Position numbers and translations under genes: made by a program
From: an uncultured Oscillospiraceae bacterium
GTDB lineage: Bacteria > Bacillota > Clostridia > Oscillospirales > Oscillospiraceae
Length of the DNA: 34,079 nucleotides
Assembly (NCBI GenBank): GCA_947626785.1
Contig: CANQTO010000030.1
Location: 1-34,079, forward strand
Direction of reading: 5' to 3'
Part shown: positions 1 through 6,942 of the stretch, in pieces
How the letters are laid out: each line of letters opens with the position of its first letter
Position numbering within the stretch: position 1 is the stretch's first letter
Notes under the pieces: model-generated
What the model was told of the DNA's origin: nothing
The model's input: the letters and a program-made list of their open reading frames with translations, nothing else
The model's database searches: none

Positions 1-77
1 GGCCCCTTTAGGGGCTGCTAGCATCATGCCCTTCTAGGGCTTATTCAAGCCTCCGGCTTCGCCGGAGGTTTTGACTG
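1..77. repeat. 77-bp three-hairpin repeat, left copy
   Basis: These bases are an exact reverse complement of the last 77 bases of the window (34003-34079); identity stops at position 78. The element holds three small hairpins: GCCCC-TTTA-GGGGC near position 2, GCCCT-TCT-AGGGC near 29, and CCTCCGGC-TTC-GCCGGAGG at 50-68. The last is followed by TTTT on this strand. Both copies sit immediately 3' of genes pointing out of the window. Because the contig ends exactly here, the element is probably multi-copy in the genome, and its true length may exceed 77 bp. Confidence 0.9.
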
Positions 78-1211
78 GAAGGGTCCGGAGCAGGTCTTTG
101 CTGCTTCCCCTGTAGAATGATGTACAGGAGCGGGACGACGAGCAGGAAGTTGAAGTGGAAAAAGCGAAAATCGTTTCCGGAAAGCAAGAGCATCGTACCG
201 AAGTTATAGGCCATGACCGGGATCACCAAAAAGACCCGGGCCAAATTCCCGTGGCCCAGCTGGGCGACCGCTATAAAGAGCAGGAAGAGAATGACTAAGC
301 CGAGATAATTAAACAGATATTTCAAATTGATGGAATTGAAGCCTTCACTCCGGGAATAATAGGTCTCCCACTGGTCGGGCGTAGCCAGGGAGTCCATAAA
401 CTCGCGGACCTCCTGGCTCATGGCGTCCGGGTCCTGGGACATGTAGACATATACGCTGCACAGCACCGACATGGGCATGCCGGTCGTCTCCGTGACCCTT
501 TTGTCCGGCCGTTCGACCCCGGCCAGGGTCAGCCCCGGCCCCATCCAGAACAGCGTGGCGGCCAGCACCGCGGCGCCGGAGATCAACAGGCTTTCCGGGT
601 CTTTTTCAGAAAGACGAGCAGCACCAGGAAAAGCGGCCCGATCAGCAGCACCGCGTTGTGCCGCATGTTCAGCGCCAGGAAGGCGGTCAGGGAGAAGAGG
701 ATCAGGTGTACAGGCCGTTTCAGCCAAAGGCCCTCGGAGGAGAAGATCCGGATCAGATACGCCGACAGGAGCAGCAGAAAGATCTCCATGGCGCAGTCCT
801 TCCAGGGGTACAGCTGAAGACAGGCAGTATTGGGCTCAAGAACAAGGTACAGCCAGGCGGGGACCAGGAAGCCCCAAGGGCAGCCCTCCGTATACATCAC
901 GTAGAACAGCCAGGCCAGGGTAAAGAAGAGCCAGGTGTGCAGGACCGGGTGCCAGTTGTTGTAGTTGCCCGTCAGCGCCTGGGCGTATTGGTCAAAGACA
1001 TCCGGCGAGGTAGCTCCGGGCCGAAAAGCGCTGCCGCGGCAGCGCTAGGCAGAGCGGCCCTTTTGGGCCGCTCTGCCAGGATGTTCTGCCCCAGAATAAT
1101 GAGCTCTAAATACATCATCAGCAGGATAAAGCCCGCGCAAAACCAATTCCGCTCCCAGCGGCTCTCCAGGCCGAGAGTCCGCGTCAAGGTCTGTTCATAT
1201 TTCATGCGCAT
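41..1211 (-). pseudogene. broken GT-C-type membrane glycosyltransferase (DUF6020-like)
   Basis: Three reading-frame pieces on the minus strand add up to one multi-pass membrane protein. The N-terminal piece (1211 to about 1080) has a basic start and one membrane helix (FILLMMYLELIILG). The middle piece (about 1020 to 590) carries SPDVFDQYAQALTG followed by NYNNWHPVLHTWLF, then a YPWKDC motif and hydrophobic helices. The C-terminal piece (about 605 to 41) has three or more further helices. The D-x-x-Q-Y and N-x-H-P signatures are typical of GT-C glycosyltransferases of the DUF6020 kind, which move sugars from lipid carriers at the membrane. The first break coincides with a 51-bp double palindrome at 1027-1077. 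The second is a one-base frameshift at a run of five A (minus strand, near 605-610). The last 11 residues and the stop lie inside the terminal repeat, so the natural C-terminus may also have been replaced. The combined length of roughly 390 residues is short for the family. Assembly error at the A run cannot be excluded. Confidence 0.65.
1027..1077. repeat. 51-bp double palindrome inside the glycosyltransferase gene
   Basis: Two adjacent inverted repeats are present. The first, at 1027-1046, is a perfect 20-bp palindrome (AGCGCTGCCG and its complement, no loop). The second, at 1048-1077, is a 13-bp stem GGCAGAGCGGCCC with a TTTT loop. They interrupt the reading frame between the first membrane helix and the conserved SPDVFDQY segment of the glycosyltransferase. 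The 51-bp length is a multiple of three, yet the downstream frame is still out of register, so extra bases were gained or lost at the junction. Confidence 0.7.
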
Positions 1212-1322
1212 GCTCCGTTCTCCCTCTGCACAGTTGGCATGTACTTGAGTATACTATCAGTCCGCCGGTTTTGCAAGTTTGCCAAAAAATATTTTGCGCC
1301 ATCTTTTTTTGCCTGTTCCCTC

Positions 1323-1351
1323 TTGAAATGGAGAGAGAAATCCGCTATGAT
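1323..1351 (+). promoter_or_regulatory. sigma-A-type promoter of the Bmp/metallophosphoesterase operon
   Basis: TTGAAA at 1323-1328 and TATGAT at 1346-1351 are separated by 17 bp. An AAGGAGG ribosome binding site at 1368-1374 precedes the ATG at 1381. The leader would be only about 20-25 nt. Confidence 0.75.
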
Positions 1352-1380
1352 AAGGCAGAAATTTTTTAAGGAGGCCGCAT

Positions 1381-3327
1381 ATGGGCTTGCTTGGCGAAAA
1401 AGAAGAATATATGAAGGCTCTGCGTATGGGCCAGAAGGTCTATAAGGAGCTGAGCGCGGCGGGGAAGAATCCCTATCCGGCGGTGCTGGACGATATCCTG
1501 GCGGACTGCCCGGAGTACTCCGTCCAGGATCTGCCCGCCCAGGAGATCCCCGTGGACCGGGTGGTGGGCACCAAGTCCGCCGGGCGGACCGCCGCCTTCT
1601 CCGCGGGCTTCCTGCCCCTGCTGGAGATCGACAGCGAGTTTGCCAGCAAGTGGGTCAATCTCTGCGCCGACCACCTGTCGGACGTGGGGATCCGGGATCC
1701 CATTTTGTGCTATGAATATCTGGGGGACTTCTATGTCCAGGAGGGCAACAAGCGCCTGAGCGTGCTGAAATACTTCGGCGCTGCCCGGATCGCCAGCCAG
1801 ATCAAACGGGTGCTGCCGCCGTTGAGCGACGAGCCCCGCATCCGGGCCTATTATGAATTTCTGGACTTTTACCGGGACTCCCGGCTCTACGACGTCCAGT
1901 TCCGGCGGCCGGGGGACTATGCCAAGCTGCTGGCCTACCTGGGCATGGAGCCCGGCCAGGCCTGGACGGATTGGGACCGGCGGAGCTTTTCCAGCCGGTA
2001 TTTCTACTTCAAAGAGGCATTCAACTCTCTGGGTGGCTCGGAAAAAGGCCTGCGGGCGGAGGAGGCTCTGCTGCTGTGGCTCCAGGTCTATCCCTACCGG
2101 CTCCTGGGAGAGATGGGGACCAAGGAGCTGAAGAAGACACTGACCAGCCTGTGGGAGGATGTGCAGACCGCGGCGGAGCCCCAGGGGGTCAAGCTGAAGA
2201 CCGCGCCCCCGGAGGAGCCCAAGAGCCTGCTGGGCAAGCTGATCACTCCGGCCCCGGAGCATGTGAACGTGGCCTTTATCCACCAGCGGGATCCGGCGGA
2301 GAGCACCTGGACCCGGGGCCACGAGCAGGGGCGGCAGCATCTGGAGCGGGCCCTGGGGGACCGGGTGAGCGTGAAGAGCTATTTCCACGCGGATACGACG
2401 GAGCAGGCGGCGGCCCTGCTGGAGCAGGCCGTGGCCGAGGGGGCGGAGCTGATCTTCACCACCACGCCCCAGCTGCTGCGGCCCACCCTGAAAGCCGCCG
2501 TCAAGTACCCCAAGCTGCACTTCTTCAACTGCTCGGCGGACACCCCTTTGTCCAGCGTGCACAGCTATTACTGCCGCATCTTTGAGGGCAAATTCATCAC
2601 CGGCGCCATCGCCGGGGCCCTGGCCGAGAACGACCGGGTGGGCTACATAGGCAGCTATCCCATTCTGGGCGTGCCCGCCTCTATCAACGCCTTCGCCCTG
2701 GGCGCCCAAATGACCAACCCCCGGGTCCGCATCGCCCTGGAGTGGTCCTGCCTGCCGGGCAGCGCCACCGAGGCTCTGCTCAAGCGGGGGGCAAGGGTGA
2801 TCTCCAACCGGGACATCCCGGTGAAGGACCCCCAGTACCTGGAGCACGGGCACTTCGGGACCTATATCCTGGGCGGGGACGGGGATCTGGTGCCCCTGGC
2901 CTCTCCCTGCTGGCTCTGGGGCAAGCTCTATGAGAACGTCGTCCGCTCCCTGCTGGCCGGGGCCAAGACCCAGAAGAAGGGCGCGGTGAACTACTGGTGG
3001 GGCATGGACAGCGGCGTCATCGACGTGGAGCTGTCCGACCGGGTGCCGGAGAGCCTGCGGGCCCTGGCCCGGCTGCTGGCCCGGGACCTGCGGGAAGGCC
3101 GGCTGGACCCCTTCCGCCGCCGCATCCTGGCCCAGGACGGCACGGTGAAGAACGAGGGGCTGGAGGGCTTCAGCCCGGAGGAGCTGCTGCATATGGACTG
3201 GCTCTGCGAGAACGTGGAGGGGCGGATCCCGGAGTACAAAGAGCTGCTGCCCGTCTCCCAGCCCCTGGTGCGGGAGTTGGGGCTCCACCCGGAGCAGATC
3301 CCGCCGGAGAAGGAGGCGCAGCCGTGA
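1381..3327 (+). CDS. cytoplasmic Bmp-domain protein with ParB-like N-terminal segment
   Basis: This is a 648-residue protein. The C-terminal half (about residues 290-600) matches the Bmp/PnrA/Med family of purine-nucleoside-type ligand-binding proteins. It has a start strand HVNVAFIHQRD, the W-x-x-G-H-E-Q-G turn, SYYCRIFEGKFITGAIAG, and GVPASINAFALGAQMTNP with a following W. Most Bmp proteins are lipoproteins feeding ABC transporters, but this one has no signal peptide or lipobox and no permease nearby, so it should be cytoplasmic. Around residues 110-145 a YEYLGDFYVQEGNKRLSVLK segment resembles the G-x-x-R/K region of ParB/sulfiredoxin-like domains; the rest of the N-terminal half is not recognised. 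The ATG at 1381 has a strong AAGGAGG site and its own promoter. The stop overlaps the GTG start of the metallophosphoesterase by four bases, so the two are translationally coupled. A ligand-sensing or regulatory role is inferred, not shown. Confidence 0.75.
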   Translation: MGLLGEKEEYMKALRMGQKVYKELSAAGKNPYPAVLDDILADCPEYSVQDLPAQEIPVDRVVGTKSAGRTAAFSAGFLPLLEIDSEFASKWVNLCADHLSDVGIRDPILCYEYLGDFYVQEGNKRLSVLKYFGAARIASQIKRVLPPLSDEPRIRAYYEFLDFYRDSRLYDVQFRRPGDYAKLLAYLGMEPGQAWTDWDRRSFSSRYFYFKEAFNSLGGSEKGLRAEEALLLWLQVYPYRLLGEMGTKELKKTLTSLWEDVQTAAEPQGVKLKTAPPEEPKSLLGKLITPAPEHVNVAFIHQRDPAESTWTRGHEQGRQHLERALGDRVSVKSYFHADTTEQAAALLEQAVAEGAELIFTTTPQLLRPTLKAAVKYPKLHFFNCSADTPLSSVHSYYCRIFEGKFITGAIAGALAENDRVGYIGSYPILGVPASINAFALGAQMTNPRVRIALEWSCLPGSATEALLKRGARVISNRDIPVKDPQYLEHGHFGTYILGGDGDLVPLASPCWLWGKLYENVVRSLLAGAKTQKKGAVNYWWGMDSGVIDVELSDRVPESLRALARLLARDLREGRLDPFRRRILAQDGTVKNEGLEGFSPEELLHMDWLCENVEGRIPEYKELLPVSQPLVRELGLHPEQIPPEKEAQP

Positions 3328-4019
3328 AGATCCTGGCCGTCTCCGACGAGGAGTGCCCCGCCCTGTGGGACAACTACGTGGCGGGCCGGCTGGCGGACTA
3401 TGACCTGATGATCTCCTGCGGGGACCTGAAGGCGGAATACCTGAGCTTTCTGGTCACCATGGGCCGCGCCCCGCTGCTGTATGTCCACGGCAACCACGAC
3501 CAGCTCTATCTCAACCGCCCGCCCGAGGGCTGCGACTGCATCGACGACCGGCTGCTGGTCTACAACGGCCTGCGCATCCTGGGCCTGGGGGGCTGCCGGA
3601 AATACCACCCCGGCCCCTTCCAGTACACGGAGAAGCAGATGCGCCGGCGCATCCGGCGGCTGAGCCTGGCCCTCCGGCGCAGCGGCGGCGTGGACATCGT
3701 GGTGTGCCATGCCCCGCCCCGGGGCCTGGGGGACCGGGACGACCCGGCCCACTGGGGCTTTGAGGCCCTGCGGGAGCTGGTGGACAAGTACCACCCACAG
3801 ATCCTTCTCCACGGGCATGTCCATCTGCGCTACAATCTGGACCTGGACCGGGAGCTGGAGTATCAGGGGACGCGGATCATCAACGCCTCCGAGCGCTTCG
3901 TGCTGGAGCTGCCGGACCGGGATTTCCCACCGAGGGACCGGGGACGGCTGCTGTGGAAGAGCCCGCCTCCCCGCAAGGACCGCCGCCTGGAGGAAGAGCG
4001 GGGACCATATATCTTATAG
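3324..4019 (+). CDS. calcineurin-like metallophosphoesterase
   Basis: This is a 231-residue soluble protein. The metallophosphoesterase blocks are visible in order: VSDEE (residues 7-10), CGDLKAEY (D34), YVHGNHD (N57, H58), CHAPPRGLGD (H129) and LLHGHVH (H163-H167). These ligate a dinuclear metal centre in the family. The first block normally reads D-x-H but is D-E-E here, so one metal ligand is replaced by Glu; this may be a subfamily trait rather than damage. The GTG start overlaps the preceding stop (GTGA), with AGGAGG at 3311-3316 about eight bases upstream. Longer in-frame starts lie inside the previous gene and are rejected. The tail after about residue 200 is Arg/Pro rich. The substrate is unknown; coupling to the Bmp-domain gene suggests the two act together. 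Confidence 0.85.
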   Translation: MKILAVSDEECPALWDNYVAGRLADYDLMISCGDLKAEYLSFLVTMGRAPLLYVHGNHDQLYLNRPPEGCDCIDDRLLVYNGLRILGLGGCRKYHPGPFQYTEKQMRRRIRRLSLALRRSGGVDIVVCHAPPRGLGDRDDPAHWGFEALRELVDKYHPQILLHGHVHLRYNLDLDRELEYQGTRIINASERFVLELPDRDFPPRDRGRLLWKSPPPRKDRRLEEERGPYIL

Positions 4020-4020
4020 C

Positions 4021-4049
4021 TGCCCAAAAAGGGGGACCCTTTTTGGGCA
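4021..4049 (+). terminator. hairpin after the metallophosphoesterase gene
   Basis: A perfect 13-bp stem TGCCCAAAAAGGG with a three-base loop starts one base after the stop codon. The ascending arm of each strand carries a run of five A or T, but no separate T tract follows. It may be a weak bidirectional terminator or an RNA-stabilising hairpin. It is also the first hairpin of the structured region that follows. Confidence 0.55.
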
Positions 4050-4080
4050 AGGGGCTGCAGCCCGCTGCAGCGCACGGCGT

Positions 4081-4192
4081 CAGAAGAACGTTGCCAAGCC
4101 ATTTTACCGCGCAAGCACGGCAAAATCGGCGGGCGGCGTTCTTCTTCCTTTTCAAACCGAAACGAAAGTTTCGGTTTGAGAGGATGTTTATT
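4081..4192 (-). repeat. structured module C (inverted copy)
   Basis: Read on the minus strand, this copy runs: CTC, then a hairpin of TCAAACCGAAAC with loop TTTC (4153-4178), then GAAGAACG opening a long stem. Next comes GCCCGCCG, an inner hairpin ATTTTGCCG...CGGTAAAAT, then GGCTTGG, and the closing arm ending TTCTTCTGACGC. The order, spacing and the constant words CCGCCG-A, T-GGCTT and TTCTGACGC match modules A and B, while the stem sequences differ. The outer stem pairs 4083-4095 with 4132-4144, with two G-T pairs when read on the plus strand. Confidence 0.65.
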
Positions 4193-4228
4193 GAGACGGG
4201 TGGCGCGCACGTTTGCGGGCTGAGAAGA

Positions 4229-4294
4229 GTTTTTGGCGACGTACACGCCGCCGCCAAAAACGATTTGACTGCTTTCGCGCCTGCGGGCGCGAAA
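4229..4294. repeat. pair of hairpins between modules C and A
   Basis: GTTTTTGGCG at 4229-4238 pairs perfectly with CGCCAAAAAC at 4252-4261 (10 bp, 13-nt loop). TTTCGCGCC at 4273-4281 pairs with GGCGCGAAA at 4286-4294 (9 bp, TGCG loop). Both lie between the inverted module C and module A and could be part of the same transcript. Confidence 0.6.
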
Positions 4295-4359
4295 CTCTGC
4301 GAGGCTATAGTGCGCAGTTCGTCGCCTACCCGGCGAGCCTTGTTGGTCTTGTGCGTACA

Positions 4360-4536
4360 TCGTCCTCGCAAGCTCCATATCGTCTCACTCTGCCGTGAAC
4401 GGCAGAGTTCGCTCATTCCGCTGCTCGTCCTCTTCACCTCAAAGCGTCTGCTTTGAGGTGAGAAGTCAGAAGGAGGCTGTCCGCCGACCTGGTGGTGCTT
4501 GCACCGCCAGGTGGCTTCACAGCCTTCTTCTGACGC
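4360..4536 (+). repeat. structured module A
   Basis: In order, the module has: the word AAGCTCCATATC; an 8-bp hairpin CTCTGCCG-TGAA-CGGCAGAG (4388-4407); CTCTTC; an 11-bp hairpin around CCTCAAAGC-GTCT (4435-4460); GAGAAGT; the outer arm CAGAAGGAGGCTGT (4467-4480); CCGCCG; the inner hairpin 4487-4512; GGCTTC; the closing arm ACAGCCTTCTTCTG (4519-4532); and ACGC. The 14-bp outer stem has one G-T pair and the inner stem one T-G pair on the plus strand, where both would be acceptable in RNA. Confidence 0.75.
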
Positions 4537-4624
4537 AGGGCAACCTAAGAAGAGGTTTGTTGTGTCCTCCTCCCTGGAGGGGTCCCGGGGAGACCTCCCC
4601 GGGCGCCTTTCTCTTCGGTTCACG

Positions 4625-4801
4625 TCGTCGGCATAAGTTCCACATCCCGAGCCTCCCCGTATACGGGAAGGCTCGTCCGTTCCACTATGCCGCCTCTTCA
4701 AATCAAAGCGACTGCTTTGATTTGAGAAGTCAGAACTTTATCAACCGCCGATGTGCCGGCCTTTAGGCCGCGCACATGGCTTGTTGATGAAGTTCTGACG
4801 C
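4625..4801 (+). repeat. structured module B
   Basis: It has the same layout as module A, displaced by 264 bp: AAGTTCCACATC; hairpin CGAGCCT...AGGCTCG (4649-4676); CTCTTC; an 11-bp hairpin around AATCAAAGC-GACT (4699-4724); GAGAAGT; outer arm CAGAACTTTATCAAC (4731-4745); CGCCG; inner hairpin ATGTGC...GCACAT (4751-4777); GGCTT; closing arm GTTGATGAAGTTCTG (4783-4797); and ACGC. Stems differ from module A at many positions but stay paired, including a T-G wobble mid-stem. GGCATA (4630s) can also pair with TATGCC (4686-4691) around the first hairpin. Confidence 0.75.
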
Positions 4802-4912
4802 GCGGCGAGGCAAGAGAAGTGAACATCTCACCAAGAGACCAAACCCTGTTCCCGCTGATGACCGAAGGAAACGGGCAGAGGAAAGATCTCTTTTGAGCAG
4901 CTAAACTTTCGT

Positions 4913-5854
4913 TTAACTTTTTTCCCTGCTTTCTTCAAAGTTCAAGCGTATCGTCAGGCCGTCGTGGCCGCAGACGGTTTCCGGGAAATGCTCCTGAGCC
5001 AGGGGCAGCAGGGCCTCCGGCTCCGGGAGGGTCTGAGAGAAGTGGGTCAGCCAGAGGCGCTTGACGCCCGCTCTGGCGGCCAGCTCCGCCGCCTGGGCAA
5101 AGGTGCTGTGCCCGTACTCGGCGGCCAGCTCCGCCTGCTCCGGGCCGCCGTAGGTGGCCTCGTGGACCAGCAGGTCCGCGCCCCGGGCCGCCTTCTCCAG
5201 AGCGGAGCAGGGGGCCGTGTCCCCGGAGAAGACCAGGCTCAGCCCCCGCCGGGGCGGACCCAGCACCTGCTCCGGCCGGACCTCCCTTCCCCGGACCCGG
5301 ACGCTCTGCCCCTGCTGAAGCGGCCGCCACAGGCTCTGGGGAAGGCCCAGGGCCCGGGCCTTCTCCGGGTCGAATTTCCCGGCCCGGCCCAGGCGGAAGC
5401 AGTAGCCCTGGCTATTTACCCGGTGCTCCGTGGGAATTGGCAGCAGCAAGGCCCTCTCGGGCCATCCAGAGGCCGCCTGATGCAGGGGAAAGCCCTCCGG
5501 GGGCAGAGACAGGAGACGGAGCTCAAAGGGCAGAGGGCCGCTGAGAGCGGCGATCAGGGACAGGACCTGACGCAGGCCTTTGGGACCGCAGAGGGTCAGG
5601 GGGCTCTCCCGGCCCAGACAGCCCATGGTCTGCAACAGGCCCGGCAGGCCGAAGAGATGGTCCCCATGGTAGTGGCTCAGGGCGATGAAGTCGATCTTCA
5701 AAGGGCTGAGATGCTCCCTGCGCAGGGCGGTCTGGGTGCCCTCGCCGCAGTCAAAGAGGATGGAGCGGCCCTGGCAGCTGAGCAGCGCGGCCGAGAGGGC
5801 CCGGCCGGGGAGGGGGACGGTGGCGCCGGTCCCCAGTAAAGTCATGTCGATCAT
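4913..5854 (-). CDS. rnz: ribonuclease Z (tRNA 3' endonuclease)
   Basis: This is a 313-residue metallo-beta-lactamase-fold enzyme that cuts tRNA precursors at the discriminator base to leave a 3' end for CCA addition. The N-terminal GTGATVP is followed by the core zinc motif SHYHGDH (H61, H63, D65, H66) running into LFGLPGLL, which is diagnostic of RNase Z. Further ligands are H144 (PTEHRV), D212 (FSGDTAP) and H271 (LTHFSQ). The HEATYG and GHST segments near residues 231-250 are family signatures. The length fits the short bacterial form. The ATG at 5854 follows GGGAG at a good distance; a second in-frame ATG three codons on is possible. The gene is divergent from the AEC transporter and convergent with the structured region. 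Confidence 0.95.
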   Translation of the reverse strand: MIDMTLLGTGATVPLPGRALSAALLSCQGRSILFDCGEGTQTALRREHLSPLKIDFIALSHYHGDHLFGLPGLLQTMGCLGRESPLTLCGPKGLRQVLSLIAALSGPLPFELRLLSLPPEGFPLHQAASGWPERALLLPIPTEHRVNSQGYCFRLGRAGKFDPEKARALGLPQSLWRPLQQGQSVRVRGREVRPEQVLGPPRRGLSLVFSGDTAPCSALEKAARGADLLVHEATYGGPEQAELAAEYGHSTFAQAAELAARAGVKRLWLTHFSQTLPEPEALLPLAQEHFPETVCGHDGLTIRLNFEESREKS

Positions 5855-5869
5855 AAGCGTCTCCCGACA

Positions 5870-5905
5870 AAAACGGTTGCAATCGTTTTACGCTTTTAGT
5901 ATACT
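5870..5905 (+). promoter_or_regulatory. promoter with 20-bp palindromic operator
   Basis: AAAACGGTTGCAATCGTTTT (5870-5889) is palindromic at nine of ten base pairs. Its centre supplies a -35 element TTGCAA (5877-5882), and TATACT (5900-5905) is the -10 at 17-bp spacing, reading towards the AEC transporter. A protein bound to the palindrome would block the -35, and it lies about 15-35 bp in front of the rnz start on the other strand. LacI-type factors bind sites of this kind, but the regulator is not in the window. Confidence 0.6.
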
Positions 5906-5942
5906 CTGTTGGAAGAGCCAAACGCAAGAGCGAGGTGCCTGC

Positions 5943-6881
5943 ATGGAAAATTTTCTTGTCTGCTTCAACGCGGTCTTCCCCATTTTCGCCATCATGGCGG
6001 CGGGCTATGTGGCCCGGCTGGGCGGGCTGCTGAGCGAGCAGGATGTTTTTAAAATGAACAAGGTGGCCTTCACGGTCTTCCTGCCGGTGACGCTGTTCCA
6101 GGAGATCTGCGGCGCGGAGCTCTCCTCCGCTCTGCGGCCCCGGCTGATCGCTTACGGGGCGCTGTCGGTGCTGCTGCTGATCCTGCTGAGCACCGCCCTG
6201 ACGCTGCTGCTGGTGAAGGACCGGAGCAAGCAGGGGGTGGTGATCCAGGGCCTGTACCGGTCCAACGTGGCCATCATCGGCATCCCCCTGGCCGCCTCCC
6301 TGATGAACGGGGGCGACGTGGCCGCCGTGGCGGTGCTGGTGGCGGTGGTGGTGCCCATCAACAACGTGGCGGCGGTGCTGACCCTGTCCCTCTTCAAGGG
6401 GGAGCGGCCGGCCGCCGGGGAGATCCTGCGGGACATCGCCAAGAACCCGCTCATTATCGGCAGTGTTCTGGGCCTGCTGTTCGCCGGGCTGGGTCTGCCC
6501 CTGCCCAAGGCCCTGGCCTCGGCGGTGGAGACCTTTGCCGGAGCCTCCAGCCCGCTGATGATCTTCCTGCTGGGGGCCTTCTTCCGCTTTGACAGCCTGG
6601 GCCGCCAGCGCCGGGAACTGACGCTGATCTGCCTGGGGCGTCTGGTCCTGGCCCCGGCCCTATTCGTGATGGGGGCCTACCTGCTGGGCTTTCGGGGCGT
6701 GGAGATCGCGGGGCTCATCTCCGTGTTCGCCGCCCCGGCGGCCATTGCTTCCTTCACCATGGCCCAGCAGATGGGCGGGGACGCGGAGCTGGCCGGGGAC
6801 GCGGTGGTGATCACCAGCGCCCTGTGCCCCTTCACCCTCTTCGCCTGGAGCTTCCTGCTGAAGAGCCTGGGGGCCTTCTAA
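5943..6881 (+). CDS. AEC-family transporter (auxin efflux carrier-like permease)
   Basis: This is a 312-residue integral membrane protein with about ten predicted helices in two inverted five-helix halves, as in the AEC/bile-acid-permease-type superfamily. Visible family traits are the N-terminal FPIFAIMAAGYVARLGGLL, the NKVAFTVFLPVTLF segment, GLYRSNVAIIGIPLA in the middle, and AAPAAIASFTMAQQMGGD near the C-terminus. Bacterial members export or import small organic acids such as malate or malonate; the substrate cannot be read from sequence. The ATG at 5943 is preceded by GAGGTG; upstream in-frame starts would read through the promoter and palindrome and are rejected. The gene is monocistronic and ends at a strong bidirectional terminator. 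Confidence 0.85.
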   Translation: MENFLVCFNAVFPIFAIMAAGYVARLGGLLSEQDVFKMNKVAFTVFLPVTLFQEICGAELSSALRPRLIAYGALSVLLLILLSTALTLLLVKDRSKQGVVIQGLYRSNVAIIGIPLAASLMNGGDVAAVAVLVAVVVPINNVAAVLTLSLFKGERPAAGEILRDIAKNPLIIGSVLGLLFAGLGLPLPKALASAVETFAGASSPLMIFLLGAFFRFDSLGRQRRELTLICLGRLVLAPALFVMGAYLLGFRGVEIAGLISVFAAPAAIASFTMAQQMGGDAELAGDAVVITSALCPFTLFAWSFLLKSLGAF

Positions 6882-6891
6882 ATAGAAATAT

Positions 6892-6933
6892 TTCGCCCGC
6901 CGCAAAACCTCGATTTTGCGGCGGGCGAATTTT
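6892..6933. terminator. bidirectional terminator between AEC gene and opp operon
   Basis: A perfect 16-bp stem (TTCGCCCGCCGCAAAA, 6892-6907, pairing with 6914-6929) has a six-base loop. TTTT follows on the plus strand and an A/T-rich ATTTC tract on the other. It lies between two convergent genes. Confidence 0.85.
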
Positions 6934-6942
6934 CAACTCATA

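Larger units (their letters stand above)
4020..4912. other. gene-free, hairpin-packed region of about 890 bp
   Basis: No open frame here has a ribosome binding site or protein-like composition. I count at least ten strong hairpins: 4021-4049, 4052-4063, 4101-4126 nested in 4083-4144, 4153-4178, 4229-4261, 4273-4294, 4388-4407, 4435-4460, 4487-4512 nested in 4467-4532, 4584-4603 (9-bp stem CCCGGGGAG, loop AC), 4649-4676, 4699-4724, and 4751-4777 nested in 4731-4797. Three homologous modules are described separately. The region ends with a small TAAAC-TTTC-GTTTA hairpin plus six T (4902-4923), which would suit termination of a plus-strand RNA, although it overlaps the 3' end of rnz. I recognise no known RNA family and found no clear promoter. 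Confidence 0.7.

Noticed and set aside
590-625. Programmed -1 frameshift in the glycosyltransferase
   Set aside because: The slip site would be G-AAA-AAG, which lacks the first matching base of a canonical heptamer. The gene has a second, unrelated disruption, so loss of function or sequence error is more likely.
4265-4312. TTGACT and TATAGT as a promoter for the structured region
   Set aside because: The spacing is far above 17 bp, and a perfect hairpin lies between them.
3880-4701. Open frames of 120-270 codons on both strands in the 4020-4912 region
   Set aside because: They run through hairpin arms, are Arg/Ser/Pro-rich, have no ribosome binding site or recognisable domain, and change character at module boundaries.
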